From positions 1-47,369 of the forward strand of contig CAZJYI010000087.1 in the NCBI GenBank assembly GCA_964550025.1: a stretch of 47,369 nucleotides of DNA, read 5' to 3'. The stretch comes from CAZJYI01 sp964550025. GTDB taxonomy: Bacteria > Verrucomicrobiota > Kiritimatiellia > UBA8416 > CAYOBW01. Below are positions 25,582 through 34,410 of this stretch, one piece after another; positions within the stretch are counted from its first letter, which is position 1; each line of letters opens with the position of its first letter. A program made the translations under genes and the position numbers. Under the pieces are notes generated by a model. It saw only the letters and a list, made by a program, of their open reading frames with translations. It made no database searches and was not told where the DNA came from.

Positions 25582-26093
25582 CGCCGCAGAAGAAGTTGAC
25601 GATTCCAGGATAGGAACACAAAGAAGAACCCCCACGACAGCAGCAGGACAGCCCATGCCGCGAAAGCCACACCCGGCCCGGAGTCGGGCAGGAGAAGCCC
25701 CCAGAACAGCACAGCCGTCTGCAGTGCGGCCTTGGTCTTGCCCATCCAGTTCGCGCCAACAACCGTTCCCCGCGAAGCAGCGGCAGCCCGCACGCCGTTC
25801 TGAAGCAGCTCCCGAGCGAGGAAAAGGTGCGGCACGGCGATGGGAACGACCCCCTGGTGCACCAGCTCGTAGAACAGGGTCAGAACCACGATCTTGTCGA
25901 CCACGGGATCAAGATACAGACCCAGTTCCGAGCGCTGGTCGAGTCGCCGGGCGAGCCAGCCGTCGAAGCAGTCCGTGAGCATGGCCGCGAGGAAGACGCC
26001 TGCCGCCCATGTCGAGTGACCGGCGCGCGCCAGCCCGATGACGGCAGGCAACGCCGCCAGGCGCGACAGGGTCAGGAGATTGGGCAAGGTCAT
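25578..26093 (-). CDS. pgsA: CDP-alcohol phosphatidyltransferase, PgsA-like
   Basis: A 171-residue inner-membrane enzyme. The family signature DG(x)2AR(x)8G(x)3D(x)3D is complete: Asp44, Gly45, Ala48, Arg49, Gly58, Asp62 and Asp66, with the extra Asp41 in DCFDG. About five membrane helices are visible. PgsA makes phosphatidylglycerophosphate from CDP-diacylglycerol and glycerol-3-phosphate. The assignment to PgsA rather than another CDP-alcohol transferase is by length and general likeness. A GTG at 26096 directly precedes the ATG. It shares an ATGA overlap with truC and follows the Ser/Tyr-rich gene by 54 nt on the same strand. Confidence 0.85.
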   Translation of the reverse strand: MTLPNLLTLSRLAALPAVIGLARAGHSTWAAGVFLAAMLTDCFDGWLARRLDQRSELGLYLDPVVDKIVVLTLFYELVHQGVVPIAVPHLFLARELLQNGVRAAAASRGTVVGANWMGKTKAALQTAVLFWGLLLPDSGPGVAFAAWAVLLLSWGFFFVFLSWNRQLLLRR

Positions 26094-26147
26094 CACAGCG
26101 CAACCATGCTGCCACAGGCGGTGGCGCGGGGCGAGCGCGTATGGGAG

Positions 26148-27575
26148 TCAGTCATCGTCTCCCCTCGACGGTATGAAGCCGCCGTTGGCCTTCGAGTACG
26201 CCTCGCGCGCCGCGTAGTACGCCTCCCGCGCGCGGGAACGCTCCTCTGTGTCTCTCGAGGGCACTGCGTAGTACCGCTCCCTGGTGCGCTCGTACTCCGC
26301 GCGCAGATTCGCCAGGGTCTCCTCCCGGGTGGGCTCATTGGTGATGATCTCGGCGAAATCGGTAAGCGCGGGGGAGCTTACGCCCTCATAGAGCAGCGTG
26401 CCCTGTGCGTCCAGGACCGTCACGGCGAGGCCAAAGAAGTCTCTGCCGGATTTCCGAGTCGACGAGTAGTAGCTGCTTCTGCTGCGACTCCGTGATGTCG
26501 ATACAGGCGGACAGTCGATCGTCACCCAGTCGCGGCCAAGCTGATCGAAGGGGATGCGATAGATTCCGGCACGGCCGGGTGTGATGGTGCCGGCCGCCCC
26601 AATGGGCTTCGTGAAGAGCTGAACTATGACCGAGATGTCGGTCACTTCCTGGGGTGCGCGCACGCGCAGCCGAACCATCGTATCCGTGGACGCGCTCTTC
26701 GACTTGCCGTAGTAGTACGAGTAGTAGTAGGAGAGGGACGACGACGATGACGATGACCGCGACGTGGACTCGGACAGATCGCCGCCCTGGGCCTGCACGC
26801 TGACTCGCCGCGCGACGCGGCCGCGCGATGACGGACGCAGAGTAAGCCGCTTGAGGAAGACGCCACCCGCGCTACCCCCCGCGCCCTCGTGAACCAGGCA
26901 CCCGGCAACGGTTCGCGCTTTCCCGGCATCACTTGCGGGCTGCTTCTCGACGGGGGACGGTCTCGCTTTCGGCGCCTCGCCTGGGTTCTTGCGGACTCGT
27001 TCGACCTGCTCGCCGGAACCGTCTTCCAGTTCGCTTGCCGCGATCGCGAACCGCGCGGACGAGACTTCGGGGCTGGCCTCGGCACGCTCGGCCTCGGCCC
27101 GGCATGCCAGCGCATCCTCCATCTGCCCGGCCTTGGTGCACCGTCTCTCCAGCTTCTTGAGGTGCTTGGTGTACTTCTCGGCCAGGGCCACGATCCCGCT
27201 GTTCTTCTCGGAGGCGGACTCCTTGCGGGCATCGCGGAATGCGACCTGCACGGCCTTCAGGGAAGGTACGTTCAAAACCAGGTGTGACTCATCGAGCGTC
27301 GTGCTGCCGTCAAAACGCTCGATCTCACCCTTGACGGCCTGCCATCCGTCCAGGTCACCCGCTTTCCGCGAGGAATCCAGAAGGCGCCGAAGTGACTGCT
27401 TGTATGCCGCCACGGAATCGAGGTCGCGCTTCTCGTGCGCGGCCACAATCTCCCGGCAGTGCTTCACGTACGTCTCCCGCGCCGCGCCAAGAGCCTTGCG
27501 CTCTTTGCTGTCGCCGAAGGCTGCCGGAACCAGGGCCAGGAGAATACAGCATGCCAGGGTCCCTCGATACCACAT
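26148..27575 (-). CDS. Exported helical protein with Ser/Tyr-rich tracts
   Basis: A 475-residue protein with a signal peptide (MWYRGTLACCILLALVPAAFG). Residues about 22-190 are helical and charged and look like a repeated two-helix unit (AARETYVKHCREIVAAHEKRD and similar). The central half is predicted beta, with low-complexity stretches: a run of seven Ser, then LSYYYSYYYG, and later SRSRSRSSYYSS. The end is again helical and Tyr-rich (REAYYAAREAYSKANGGF). The start is set at the signal peptide. An in-frame GTG lies two codons upstream, and the longer frame is intergenic. The promoter is at 27686-27715. Function unknown. Confidence 0.75.
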   Translation of the reverse strand: MWYRGTLACCILLALVPAAFGDSKERKALGAARETYVKHCREIVAAHEKRDLDSVAAYKQSLRRLLDSSRKAGDLDGWQAVKGEIERFDGSTTLDESHLVLNVPSLKAVQVAFRDARKESASEKNSGIVALAEKYTKHLKKLERRCTKAGQMEDALACRAEAERAEASPEVSSARFAIAASELEDGSGEQVERVRKNPGEAPKARPSPVEKQPASDAGKARTVAGCLVHEGAGGSAGGVFLKRLTLRPSSRGRVARRVSVQAQGGDLSESTSRSSSSSSSLSYYYSYYYGKSKSASTDTMVRLRVRAPQEVTDISVIVQLFTKPIGAAGTITPGRAGIYRIPFDQLGRDWVTIDCPPVSTSRSRSRSSYYSSTRKSGRDFFGLAVTVLDAQGTLLYEGVSSPALTDFAEIITNEPTREETLANLRAEYERTRERYYAVPSRDTEERSRAREAYYAAREAYSKANGGFIPSRGDDD

Positions 27576-27685
27576 GTCCACGTTTACCCCCGTTCCTCCC
27601 GGCGAACCTCTAAGCTGAACGGCCGGTCGCGTCCAGGCACCCCGGCCATCGCCTCGAAGCCAAAACTCAGATTCCCTGCTTGTAC

Positions 27686-27715
27686 GGTATACTGTGGCTT
27701 GCACAACAACGTCAA
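27686..27715 (-). promoter_or_regulatory. Promoter of the Ser/Tyr-rich gene
   Basis: On the minus strand, TTGACG (27710-27715) and TATACC (27686-27691) are separated by 18 nt. They lie about 110 nt upstream of the start codon at 27575, inside the divergent spacer 27576-27857. Nothing else is supported in that spacer. Confidence 0.5.
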
Positions 27716-27857
27716 GGGGAGATAAGATATCCAGACAGTAAAGGGAAGCCAAGTGCCGACCCTCGAGGAACAGTGTGAAGGCCGTTGCCCGCTTTGCCCC
27801 TCGACGGATGCGTGATCGTCGAGTGCAGTTCCCGGGTGGGAAGGGAGGACATGTACG

Positions 27858-28328
27858 ATGATGGATGCCAGTAAGACAGACGACGTCGTTCAGCCGGAGC
27901 ACTGCGATCCCGACAGCGAACCGGACACCGGCAAGGCAAGGCAGAAGGACGCGTCGAACGGAACGACCCAGGCGGGGATCGTGCTCCTGTTCATGGTGCT
28001 CTCGTTCGGACTCGCCGGCTTCGTCAGATCGCTCCCCGAGGGCGAGAGCTCAGGCCCGACCTGGATAACCCTTGTCTGCGGTCTGATCACCATTTTCCTG
28101 ATCTATGTCTGGTGTCGCTCCCATGCCAGGGGGCTCGGCATCAAGCACAAGAGAGGATTGGCGGGATTCGCGGCACTGCTGCCCCCCGTCGGTGTTCCGC
28201 TCTACCTTTTCATGTCACTGGGCGTCAGACGCGGCGTAACCGCCACGCTCAAGACCATGGCCTTTGCGGCGCTCCTGGTGGGAGCCTACGCCGGCGCCTA
28301 TGCCCTCGGCACGCTGGTCGGGCGTTGA
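27858..28328 (+). CDS. Small polytopic membrane protein
   Basis: A 156-residue protein. An acidic, hydrophilic N-terminus (about 38 residues) is followed by three to four hydrophobic helices (AGIVLLFMVLSFGLAGFV, WITLVCGLITIFLIYVWC, GFAALLPPVGVPLYLFM, AFAALLVGAYAGAYALGTL). GGGAGG lies 9 nt before the ATG. No family is recognised. It is divergent from the Ser/Tyr-rich gene and is followed by the tRNA-Thr promoter region on the same strand. Confidence 0.7.
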   Translation: MMDASKTDDVVQPEHCDPDSEPDTGKARQKDASNGTTQAGIVLLFMVLSFGLAGFVRSLPEGESSGPTWITLVCGLITIFLIYVWCRSHARGLGIKHKRGLAGFAALLPPVGVPLYLFMSLGVRRGVTATLKTMAFAALLVGAYAGAYALGTLVGR

Positions 28329-28518
28329 CGCGCCTGCCACGCGAGGCAAGGTTCGGCAATGCCCTGTCCTCGGTACGCGCGAGCGAGGGACTCGCGGACC
28401 ATCGCGGACACTCCGCTTCGAGTAAGGACGTCGTTTGAGTGTATGCGAGTGAGGGTGGCGGTCAAGAGTGCGAGCAAATGTCCGGACCAGAATGGGCGGG
28501 GGCTGATACAGTTCGGTG

Positions 28519-28546
28519 TTGACTTTGACGGGGCCCGTCGTACACT
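28519..28546 (+). promoter_or_regulatory. Promoter of tRNA-Thr
   Basis: TTGACT (28519-28524), a 16-nt spacer and TACACT (28541-28546) lie 20 nt upstream of the mature tRNA. The 190 nt before it (28329-28518) show no other supported feature. Confidence 0.6.
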
Positions 28547-28566
28547 TCCCCCGCTTCTCGACACGG

Positions 28567-28642
28567 GCCAGCTTAGCTCAGTTGGCAGAGCAGGTGATTT
28601 GTAATCACCAGGTCGTGGGTTCGAATCCCTCAGCTGGCTCCA
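28567..28642 (+). tRNA. tRNA-Thr (anticodon UGU)
   Basis: A complete 76-nt cloverleaf. The acceptor stem is GCCAGCT/AGCTGGC, the D arm GCTC/GAGC, and the anticodon stem GGTGA/TCACC with loop TTTGTAA, anticodon TGT at 28600-28602. The T arm GTGGG/CCCTC around TTCGAAT has one mismatch. The CCA end is encoded. It decodes ACA and, with wobble, other Thr codons. Confidence 0.97.
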
Positions 28643-28683
28643 CCTTTCTTTGCCCGTTCCCCGATGTTCCGCCCATCAACACG

Positions 28684-28985
28684 CTACCGTGGTGCGGCCC
28701 CTATGGACAGCAACGGCAGTATCTGGAAATCCCACGGGGTTGGCGGAATGTGAGTCCCTAAGGGACACGGTGCCGGTAGATTGGCACTTGTGCGGTCTCG
28801 CCGGGTGTGCTTGAAAACCTCTCGGCTTTCTGTCAAAGATACGATCCGGATCGGGTAACGAGACGAAACGGACAGAACGGAGGGCCCCATCATGCGTGCC
28901 TGCGCTACAATCCGCCATTTTCGTGTTCTCCTGACACGATTCACGGGTTCTACGGGATGGGAGGGTTATCCTGTTGATCCTGTCC
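28684..28985. repeat. Intergenic repeat words between tRNA-Thr and the coiled-coil gene
   Basis: The spacer 28643-29008 holds no supported gene. CTACCGTGGTGCGGCCCC (28684-28701) resembles one arm of the long palindrome at 36047-36076. GGTTATCCTGTTGATCCTG (28964-28982) contains the tandem word ATCCTGTT/ATCCTGTC, of a type I recall as common between genes in environmental bacteria. An open frame from 28892 crosses this repeat and is not taken as coding. Confidence 0.45.
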
Positions 28986-29008
28986 AACATTCCCGTTTGG
29001 CTGCGGCC

Positions 29009-30070
29009 ATGCTGCGCTGCGCTACCGGTTTCATGTTGTCGGTTCTGCTCTCCGCGACCGCACCCGCCCAGGAGCAGGAACAACCCGTCTATTCGAGGGC
29101 GTCATGCGTACTTGCTCTCGACGCAGCGGGGTCTACGCGGGACTCGCTGGTAAACAAGTCCACCGTCACGGCTATGCTGACCAGTTCCGCACTGATCGAT
29201 CCCGCGGCCGCGGAGGTGCTGAAACTCGGCCCGGAAGCGTGGCCGCGAGTCGCGCACATCGAATTGACATCGGCCGGCGAACATGCCGTTACGCTCACCG
29301 TGACGGTCCTGCCCGACGGCGACAGGACCTATCCGGCCGGTACGGCCAAGACGCTGCTTCAGTCCATTGCCAGGCGGGGGATGCAGACCATCAACCGGCT
29401 CGGCGAAGATCAACTCAGAACTTGTATGGACACGATCGAGGAGCTCCGTACCGAGAAACAGGCGTTGAGCGAGCAGATCAGCGAGACGGAAGGCCGCCTG
29501 CAGAGCGCCCCCAACGCGGCAACCGCCTATGCCGCCAGGCGTGGACACGCGGCCACGGCCTCCCGCATGCAGCTTGAACGGCAAATTCAGGAATACCGGG
29601 CCGGGTTGAAGGTGGTACGGGCGGCGCTTGCCGGGAACCAACCCAAGCAGGCAGCCCCGGACCCCGTCCTGCTGGAAGCGGTCAAGGCCTGGGAAGAGTT
29701 GGTCGAGGCGTTGTCCGAACAACCTGAATCCATCAAGCTGCTGGAGGCCCGGACCAAGTTGGCCGAAGCACGCGTGCGGGTAGGCCAGCAGAAGAGCGCC
29801 GGTCTACAGGGCTTTCATCAGGAATGGCGGGCCGAAGTCATCCGGTTGGAAGTCGAAATCGCGTCCCTGGAGGAACGGCTGAAGCGCCTCCCGCAAGAGA
29901 AGGAAGAACCTGCGCAAGAGCCCATGCCCCTCGAGGAGCGGAACAAACTCCAGCAGGACCTGTCCGTGGCCAGGGAGAAACTCCGAAAGGTGGAGCGGGA
30001 GCTTGCAACGGCCGTGCGGGACCTGGAGCGAATCAAACGGATTCCCCGCTTGATCCTGCTGAAAGGATAG
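29009..30070 (+). CDS. Exported coiled-coil protein
   Basis: A 353-residue protein with a signal peptide (MLRCATGFMLSVLLSATAPA). Residues about 25-140 form a compact alpha/beta region (STVTAMLTSSALIDPAAAEVL, VTLTVTVLPDGDRTYPAGTA) that faintly recalls the periplasmic part of Wzz-type chain-length proteins. From 140 on it is almost entirely coiled coil (LRTEKQALSEQISETEGRLQ, later LEVEIASLEERLKRLP). The start is at the signal peptide; the longer frame would read through a known-looking repeat. It lies 6 nt upstream of the propeller gene, so the two are co-transcribed. Function unknown. Confidence 0.65.
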   Translation: MLRCATGFMLSVLLSATAPAQEQEQPVYSRASCVLALDAAGSTRDSLVNKSTVTAMLTSSALIDPAAAEVLKLGPEAWPRVAHIELTSAGEHAVTLTVTVLPDGDRTYPAGTAKTLLQSIARRGMQTINRLGEDQLRTCMDTIEELRTEKQALSEQISETEGRLQSAPNAATAYAARRGHAATASRMQLERQIQEYRAGLKVVRAALAGNQPKQAAPDPVLLEAVKAWEELVEALSEQPESIKLLEARTKLAEARVRVGQQKSAGLQGFHQEWRAEVIRLEVEIASLEERLKRLPQEKEEPAQEPMPLEERNKLQQDLSVAREKLRKVERELATAVRDLERIKRIPRLILLKG

Positions 30071-30076
30071 GATCCG

Positions 30077-32434
30077 ATGCTCCGTCGCGTCCGAGCCGTG
30101 ATCCTGATCTGTGTCGTGCGCGCCGTGGCCCTGCACGGTGCGGAAGATCCGGACCATTCGTTGAGCACCCTCCGACAGGCCGGCGATCACCAGGCCGTTG
30201 TGGAGGAGGCGGCGCGGCTTCTGGGGCGGTTGCGGGAGCAGGACCTCGCCGCCGGCTGGACCCTCGATTTCAAGAATCGCGGAATCTACTCAGCCCGCAT
30301 TGGCCAACGGTACATCTACTTCATCTCCAAGCCAAGTGGTTCGAGAAAGACAAAGGACGTGTATCCGCATTTGCACGCCAGGCCGGAACACGTATTCCCG
30401 GGCGCCCGAAGCTACGACTGGGTGCTGGCGATCACCTGCATGGACGGCACGAACGGCAAACGCCTGTGGACGCGGCATGAGTTCCCGAACTCGCGCTATG
30501 CGTTGGATCATCGGGACGATTCGATCTGGATCTGGGGGTATGTGGGACAGCACAAACTCAAGCGGGTCGATCCCTCGACCGGCAATGTGGTGTTCGAATG
30601 CGACATGCCGGTTCCCCAAAGTGGGAGGCGGTGGGTCCGCGGAATTGCGGTAGATGCGGTCCGCTTGTGGGGACAATGGACAGCCAATGACCCCGCAGAC
30701 CAGAGTGGGGTGGAGTTTCTTGTCGCCGAAAAGCGCTACCGGAACGGCGCGCCGCATCCGGCCCTGTTGTCCCCAAATCGGTTGCGGGTCCTCAAGGGAA
30801 CGGCCCTCTATCCCAACGGGCCCTACGAAGGCCCGCCCCTCTGGAAGGCATCCGCCGGGGTAACGTACAATACGATACCGGCATGGCTGGGCGGCGATGT
30901 CTATTTCGTATCCGGTCCCCGGGGCGGGCCCTGGCTTGTGCATCGGGTCGATGGGCAAACGGGGGAGCAGATCTGGCAGAACCGCCTCCAGGCGGCACCG
31001 TTGACCCTGGGCCAGAGGGATCATGCCGGGTGGTCAACTCTGGGGGCAATAAGCGGGTATCTTGCCGTGTTGTGCCAGGGCGGTGAGATGCGTTTCCTGG
31101 ATATGAAAACGGGTGAACTGCGTCTGAAGAGGACCATCCCGGGCACCTTCAAGGCCTTCCCGCGTATCATTGAAGATCGCATCGTGCTGGCCGGATCCAC
31201 CTCGATTGCTGCAATCCCGCTGACCCGCTTCCTGTCGCCGCCACGGCCGGAGCGGCGCATCATCCTGACACATAAGTTCAAATCCCTGCAGGCGTTGGCG
31301 CGGCATGAAGAAGCCCTCGCCACGGCCCGGGAGCTGGTCGCGTGCGATCCACGCCGGCCGGACGTCTGGACATGCCTGGCGGAGGTCGCCGCCAGCGTTA
31401 CCAACAGGACCCTCTTCGCATCGGCGGAAGTCCGCCGTGCACAGGAGGACGGCACCGGTCGTTCCGCCGATCTGCGGTTGTCGGACGGACTGTGTTGGAC
31501 GCTGCCGACCGCGCCGGTGAAACTGCCATTGGTTCAGGTGGGTGGTATGATGCTGATGATGACCGAGCAGGGGGAGCTGCTTCATGTGAGCCCGGCTGAC
31601 CGGGTGGTGTTGGACCGGGAGTACCTGCCCGGGAAAGCCGTGGGGCTTCGTGTCGACGGCAACCGCCTTGTCGCGACCGGGTTGCCTGGAACGTTGCGTT
31701 TCTTTGGTGGGGTCCGCCCTACCCTGTTCACGCCGGATGCAACGGACCGCGTGGACTTTCCGAAGGGGATGCCGCGCCAGTTCAATACCCGAACGGGCTA
31801 TGACCGCCCCGCGGTTCGAATCGGCTCACGGTGGGTACGTCCTTTGCACAAGGGCCGCGTACGCGTTACCGACGGCAAGACAGTCAACGAATACGGACCG
31901 GGGGTTCCGGTTCCCGGAACATGGACCATTACGACGCATCGGGGTCCGCCGCTGGGGTACGGGAGTGGCGGCGTCTATGCGCTGGACGATCGCTTCCGCC
32001 CGGCGCGGCAGATACTGAACAGCCGCCGGCCGATTGCGCAGGTCCACCGGTTGATTCGCTGCCGGAACTACCTGGGTGTTGTGCTTTCGGATTCAGAACG
32101 GGTCTACAGGCTGCAACTCCGGCGGCCGGACGGGGAGAAACAGATTCGAGAGATTCGCCTGCGGGGGAATGCAACGGGATTGCGCGTGATGAGAGACGGG
32201 CTGCTAATGAGCGGAAACGAACTGATCTGGATGCCCTTCGATACAACCCGGCCGCCCTGGCATTTCAAGATCATGAAGGACCCTGTACGGGGGGAGGCCG
32301 GCGGTTGGGTCCAATTCGGCATGCCGAGAATACGCGACGACCTCCTGGTCACCGCGGCCGTGTCCGGTGGATTGTACACCTTTGACCTGAAGACCGTGAC
32401 CAACAGACCTCCGCAAACTGCAGTCAGCCCTTGA
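30077..32434 (+). CDS. Exported PQQ-like beta-propeller protein with a TPR insert
   Basis: A 785-residue protein with a signal peptide (MLRRVRAVILICVVRAVALHG). The N-terminal half shows PQQ/quinoprotein-like blades, each with a dGtnGkrlW or vDgqtGeqiW pattern (CMDGTNGKRLWTRHEF, RVDGQTGEQIWQNRL, DMKTGELRLKRTIPG). A helical TPR-like insert sits near 385-440 (KSLQALARHEEALATARELV), then further propeller blades follow to the C-terminus (GGLYTFDLKTVT). No cofactor ligands are obvious, so a scaffold or binding role is more likely than dehydrogenase activity. Its gene is 6 nt from the coiled-coil gene and AGGATAGGATCC serves as ribosome binding site. Confidence 0.8.
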   Translation: MLRRVRAVILICVVRAVALHGAEDPDHSLSTLRQAGDHQAVVEEAARLLGRLREQDLAAGWTLDFKNRGIYSARIGQRYIYFISKPSGSRKTKDVYPHLHARPEHVFPGARSYDWVLAITCMDGTNGKRLWTRHEFPNSRYALDHRDDSIWIWGYVGQHKLKRVDPSTGNVVFECDMPVPQSGRRWVRGIAVDAVRLWGQWTANDPADQSGVEFLVAEKRYRNGAPHPALLSPNRLRVLKGTALYPNGPYEGPPLWKASAGVTYNTIPAWLGGDVYFVSGPRGGPWLVHRVDGQTGEQIWQNRLQAAPLTLGQRDHAGWSTLGAISGYLAVLCQGGEMRFLDMKTGELRLKRTIPGTFKAFPRIIEDRIVLAGSTSIAAIPLTRFLSPPRPERRIILTHKFKSLQALARHEEALATARELVACDPRRPDVWTCLAEVAASVTNRTLFASAEVRRAQEDGTGRSADLRLSDGLCWTLPTAPVKLPLVQVGGMMLMMTEQGELLHVSPADRVVLDREYLPGKAVGLRVDGNRLVATGLPGTLRFFGGVRPTLFTPDATDRVDFPKGMPRQFNTRTGYDRPAVRIGSRWVRPLHKGRVRVTDGKTVNEYGPGVPVPGTWTITTHRGPPLGYGSGGVYALDDRFRPARQILNSRRPIAQVHRLIRCRNYLGVVLSDSERVYRLQLRRPDGEKQIREIRLRGNATGLRVMRDGLLMSGNELIWMPFDTTRPPWHFKIMKDPVRGEAGGWVQFGMPRIRDDLLVTAAVSGGLYTFDLKTVTNRPPQTAVSP

Positions 32435-32435
32435 A

Positions 32436-32557
32436 ACCGGATATCGGGACACGAGGGGTCGTTCCCGGCTAAACCCTTACTCCCAACTCCCGCCGCCAGC
32501 GTTCACGCGCGGCTGTAAGCCGGCGCGTGCAACGGCTTGATCGATCCGATATCCGGT
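32436..32557. repeat. 12-bp inverted repeat flanking a GC-rich hairpin
   Basis: ACCGGATATCGG (32436-32447) is perfectly complementary to 32546-32557. Between them, about 32503-32530, lies a strong imperfect hairpin (CACGCGCGGC with GCCGGCGCGTG). The element starts at the stop of the propeller gene and ends just before the stop of the broken URO-D gene, that is, between convergent genes. Confidence 0.6.
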
Positions 32558-32564
32558 AGACCAT

Positions 32565-33468
32565 TTACGACATGACCCTCTCGGCTTCCTGCCGGGCGAG
32601 TACCGCCCATCTCGAGATTCGTGAGATGTCGTTATGAACCGTCATGGGTTCGTGCATGTGGACCTCAACCTGGCAACCCCGGGTCTTTTCGAGGCCCTCC
32701 CGCAACTGCCTAAGCTGAGTCTCTTCGTCGAATGACGGCAGGGAGATAATGTTCTCCATGGGCCGCCATGAGATCACGCAGTCATCGCCAAACTTCTCGG
32801 GATAGCATGCGGGGTCGGAGCGTGGCCCTGAGAGGACCTTCCCAAGGTTTGGCATCTTGCGTATGATGTCGAGCTTCGTGTCGAGCGTATCACAACAGCC
32901 GTAGTTGACCTTTCCGAAAAGCTCCATGATCGGCATCTGGTAGTTCAACAGGAACTCCTCGTACTGCTGAGGACTGACCGCTTCAAACTCCTGGGCATGG
33001 GTAAAGAAGCACAGGTCCTTTCAGGCGTGCGCCATAGGTGTTTGGTTCCGGATCCGGCAGGTCCCGACAATAGGGAGGCGTGCCGAAGTTCTGGTGGTCT
33101 ACCGTGCTCCAGTCACCCGCTGCTTCGCCCTGCTTCAGGTTGGCCAGGACGGCATCGCGGGTGAAGGCCATGAATGCGTGCACCATGTCCGGATCCGTAT
33201 ACAGGGCACAGAGCAGTTCCTCCAGACCGAATAGAGCCCCCGGCGCCTCAGAGAGGTCAGTGCCTCCCCATATCGGGTAGACGGTGCTCCGCCCTATATG
33301 GATGGGCAGGATATCGCCAAAGATGTCGCGTAGCTTCCCGGCCATGGGCGGATCGGAATCGATCACGCGGTGTTCAGTTGCCTTGAGTCTGGAAAGATCC
33401 TCCATCTTCTTCAGTACTGGAAGATTGCGCCATGCCGGGCGCACACGACAGCCTTGACGGGCGGCCAT
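32565..33468 (-). pseudogene. Broken URO-D-family (uroporphyrinogen decarboxylase-like) gene
   Basis: Two frames together give the C-terminal two thirds of a URO-D superfamily protein of the methyltransferase-like type. Frame one (33468-33019) carries IFGDILPIHIGRSTVYPIWG and DPDMVHAFMAFTRDAVLA. Frame two carries KDLCFFTHAQEFEAVSPQQY, then LFGKVNYGCCDTLDTKLD and ISWRPMENI. The join is at 33019-33021, where the minus strand reads CTGAAAGGAC. Removing one A restores RLKDLCFF, so a single inserted A breaks the frame. The N-terminal part usual for the family (roughly 130-150 residues) is also absent: the frame begins at an ATG overlapping the methyltransferase stop (TAATG). It is a remnant rather than a working gene, unless the extra A is a sequencing error. 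Confidence 0.75.
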
Positions 33469-34349
33469 TAGGCCGTATCGTCCAATGCTTGGCAGGGCTT
33501 CTTTCCGACAATGGCGAGGTTGACAGACTGGCTCTCATCTTCGACCTCAACCCCGACAAGGGACGGAAACAGCCGGATGTCTCCGAAACCCACCCGGGAC
33601 AGCAGTTCCACGAGCTCCTCATCGGTGTAGGCCTCGTTGCTCATGGCGTGGCGACTGACTTCGCCGGTCTCGGCATCGATGATGTAGTACCGCTCTGTCG
33701 AGGCGCGGAGCTCGGGATTCCAGAAGCTATCGCTCAGGCAGAGATGCGCGCGATCAGAGAACAGGCCACCACTCGCGCCACAGGTGTACCACGACGTACC
33801 CGAACGTCCTCTCCTTTCGATGGTGGTGAACCGCTGCGGCTCCAGCAACACAACGCCGTGTGGCTCAAGAGCCGAAAGGGACTTGCTGAGGATGAGGGAC
33901 GCCTCGGCCCTGCGGAAGACGTTGAACTGGCCGGAGATCATCATGACCAAACCGTAGCCGGTTCCGTAAGCTGCTTCGCGGACGTCTTCCAGGCGATAGG
34001 CGCAGGGAAGATCTGCCGCGTCTGCCGCCTCTCTGGCGTATCGAATGGGCTCGGGTGCGTAGTCAATCCCTACACACTCGTGCCCCAGCTTGGCAAGGCG
34101 GCTTGTGTAGAGGCCCGGCCCGCAAGTCAGCTCAAGTACTCGCGTTGGGATTCCTGTCAGCACTTCTTCGTGTATCCAACGCACTTGTCGGTCAATCGTC
34201 TCAGAACGACGGCTAGCGTGGTTGTGCTTCTGCGTCAAATGCTCCGCAAGCATGCGCTTGCTGAAGGCCGGTTCACTCCAGGGGATGTTCTCCCCTTCAG
34301 CCCATGGAGCTGGGGGCCTCTCCCGGTTCACTATGTCTCGCAGGTTCAT
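33468..34349 (-). CDS. SAM-dependent class I methyltransferase
   Basis: A 293-residue protein. Motif I is RVLELTCGPGLYTSRLAKLG followed by CVGIDYAPEPIRYAREAA, the SAM-binding Rossmann start. LVMMISGQFNVF and LEPHGVVLLEPQ fit motifs II and III, with an unusual beta-rich C-terminus. The start at 34349 is chosen for GGGAGAG upstream; the longer frame has no site. The substrate is unknown. It lies between the VapBC operon and the broken URO-D gene in an accessory-looking patch and may be cargo there. Its TAA overlaps the ATG of the next frame. Confidence 0.85.
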   Translation of the reverse strand: MNLRDIVNRERPPAPWAEGENIPWSEPAFSKRMLAEHLTQKHNHASRRSETIDRQVRWIHEEVLTGIPTRVLELTCGPGLYTSRLAKLGHECVGIDYAPEPIRYAREAADAADLPCAYRLEDVREAAYGTGYGLVMMISGQFNVFRRAEASLILSKSLSALEPHGVVLLEPQRFTTIERRGRSGTSWYTCGASGGLFSDRAHLCLSDSFWNPELRASTERYYIIDAETGEVSRHAMSNEAYTDEELVELLSRVGFGDIRLFPSLVGVEVEDESQSVNLAIVGKKPCQALDDTA

Positions 34350-34410
34350 GTTCTCTCCCAGCCCAACGCCGTGAAGCAGCATTTGGCGCGCGAGCGACAA
34401 TATGCCGGAT

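Noticed and set aside
32565..33468. Programmed frameshift in the URO-D-like gene
   Set aside because: The AAA run is short, without a slippery heptamer or downstream structure that I can see, and the N-terminus is also missing, so decay is simpler.
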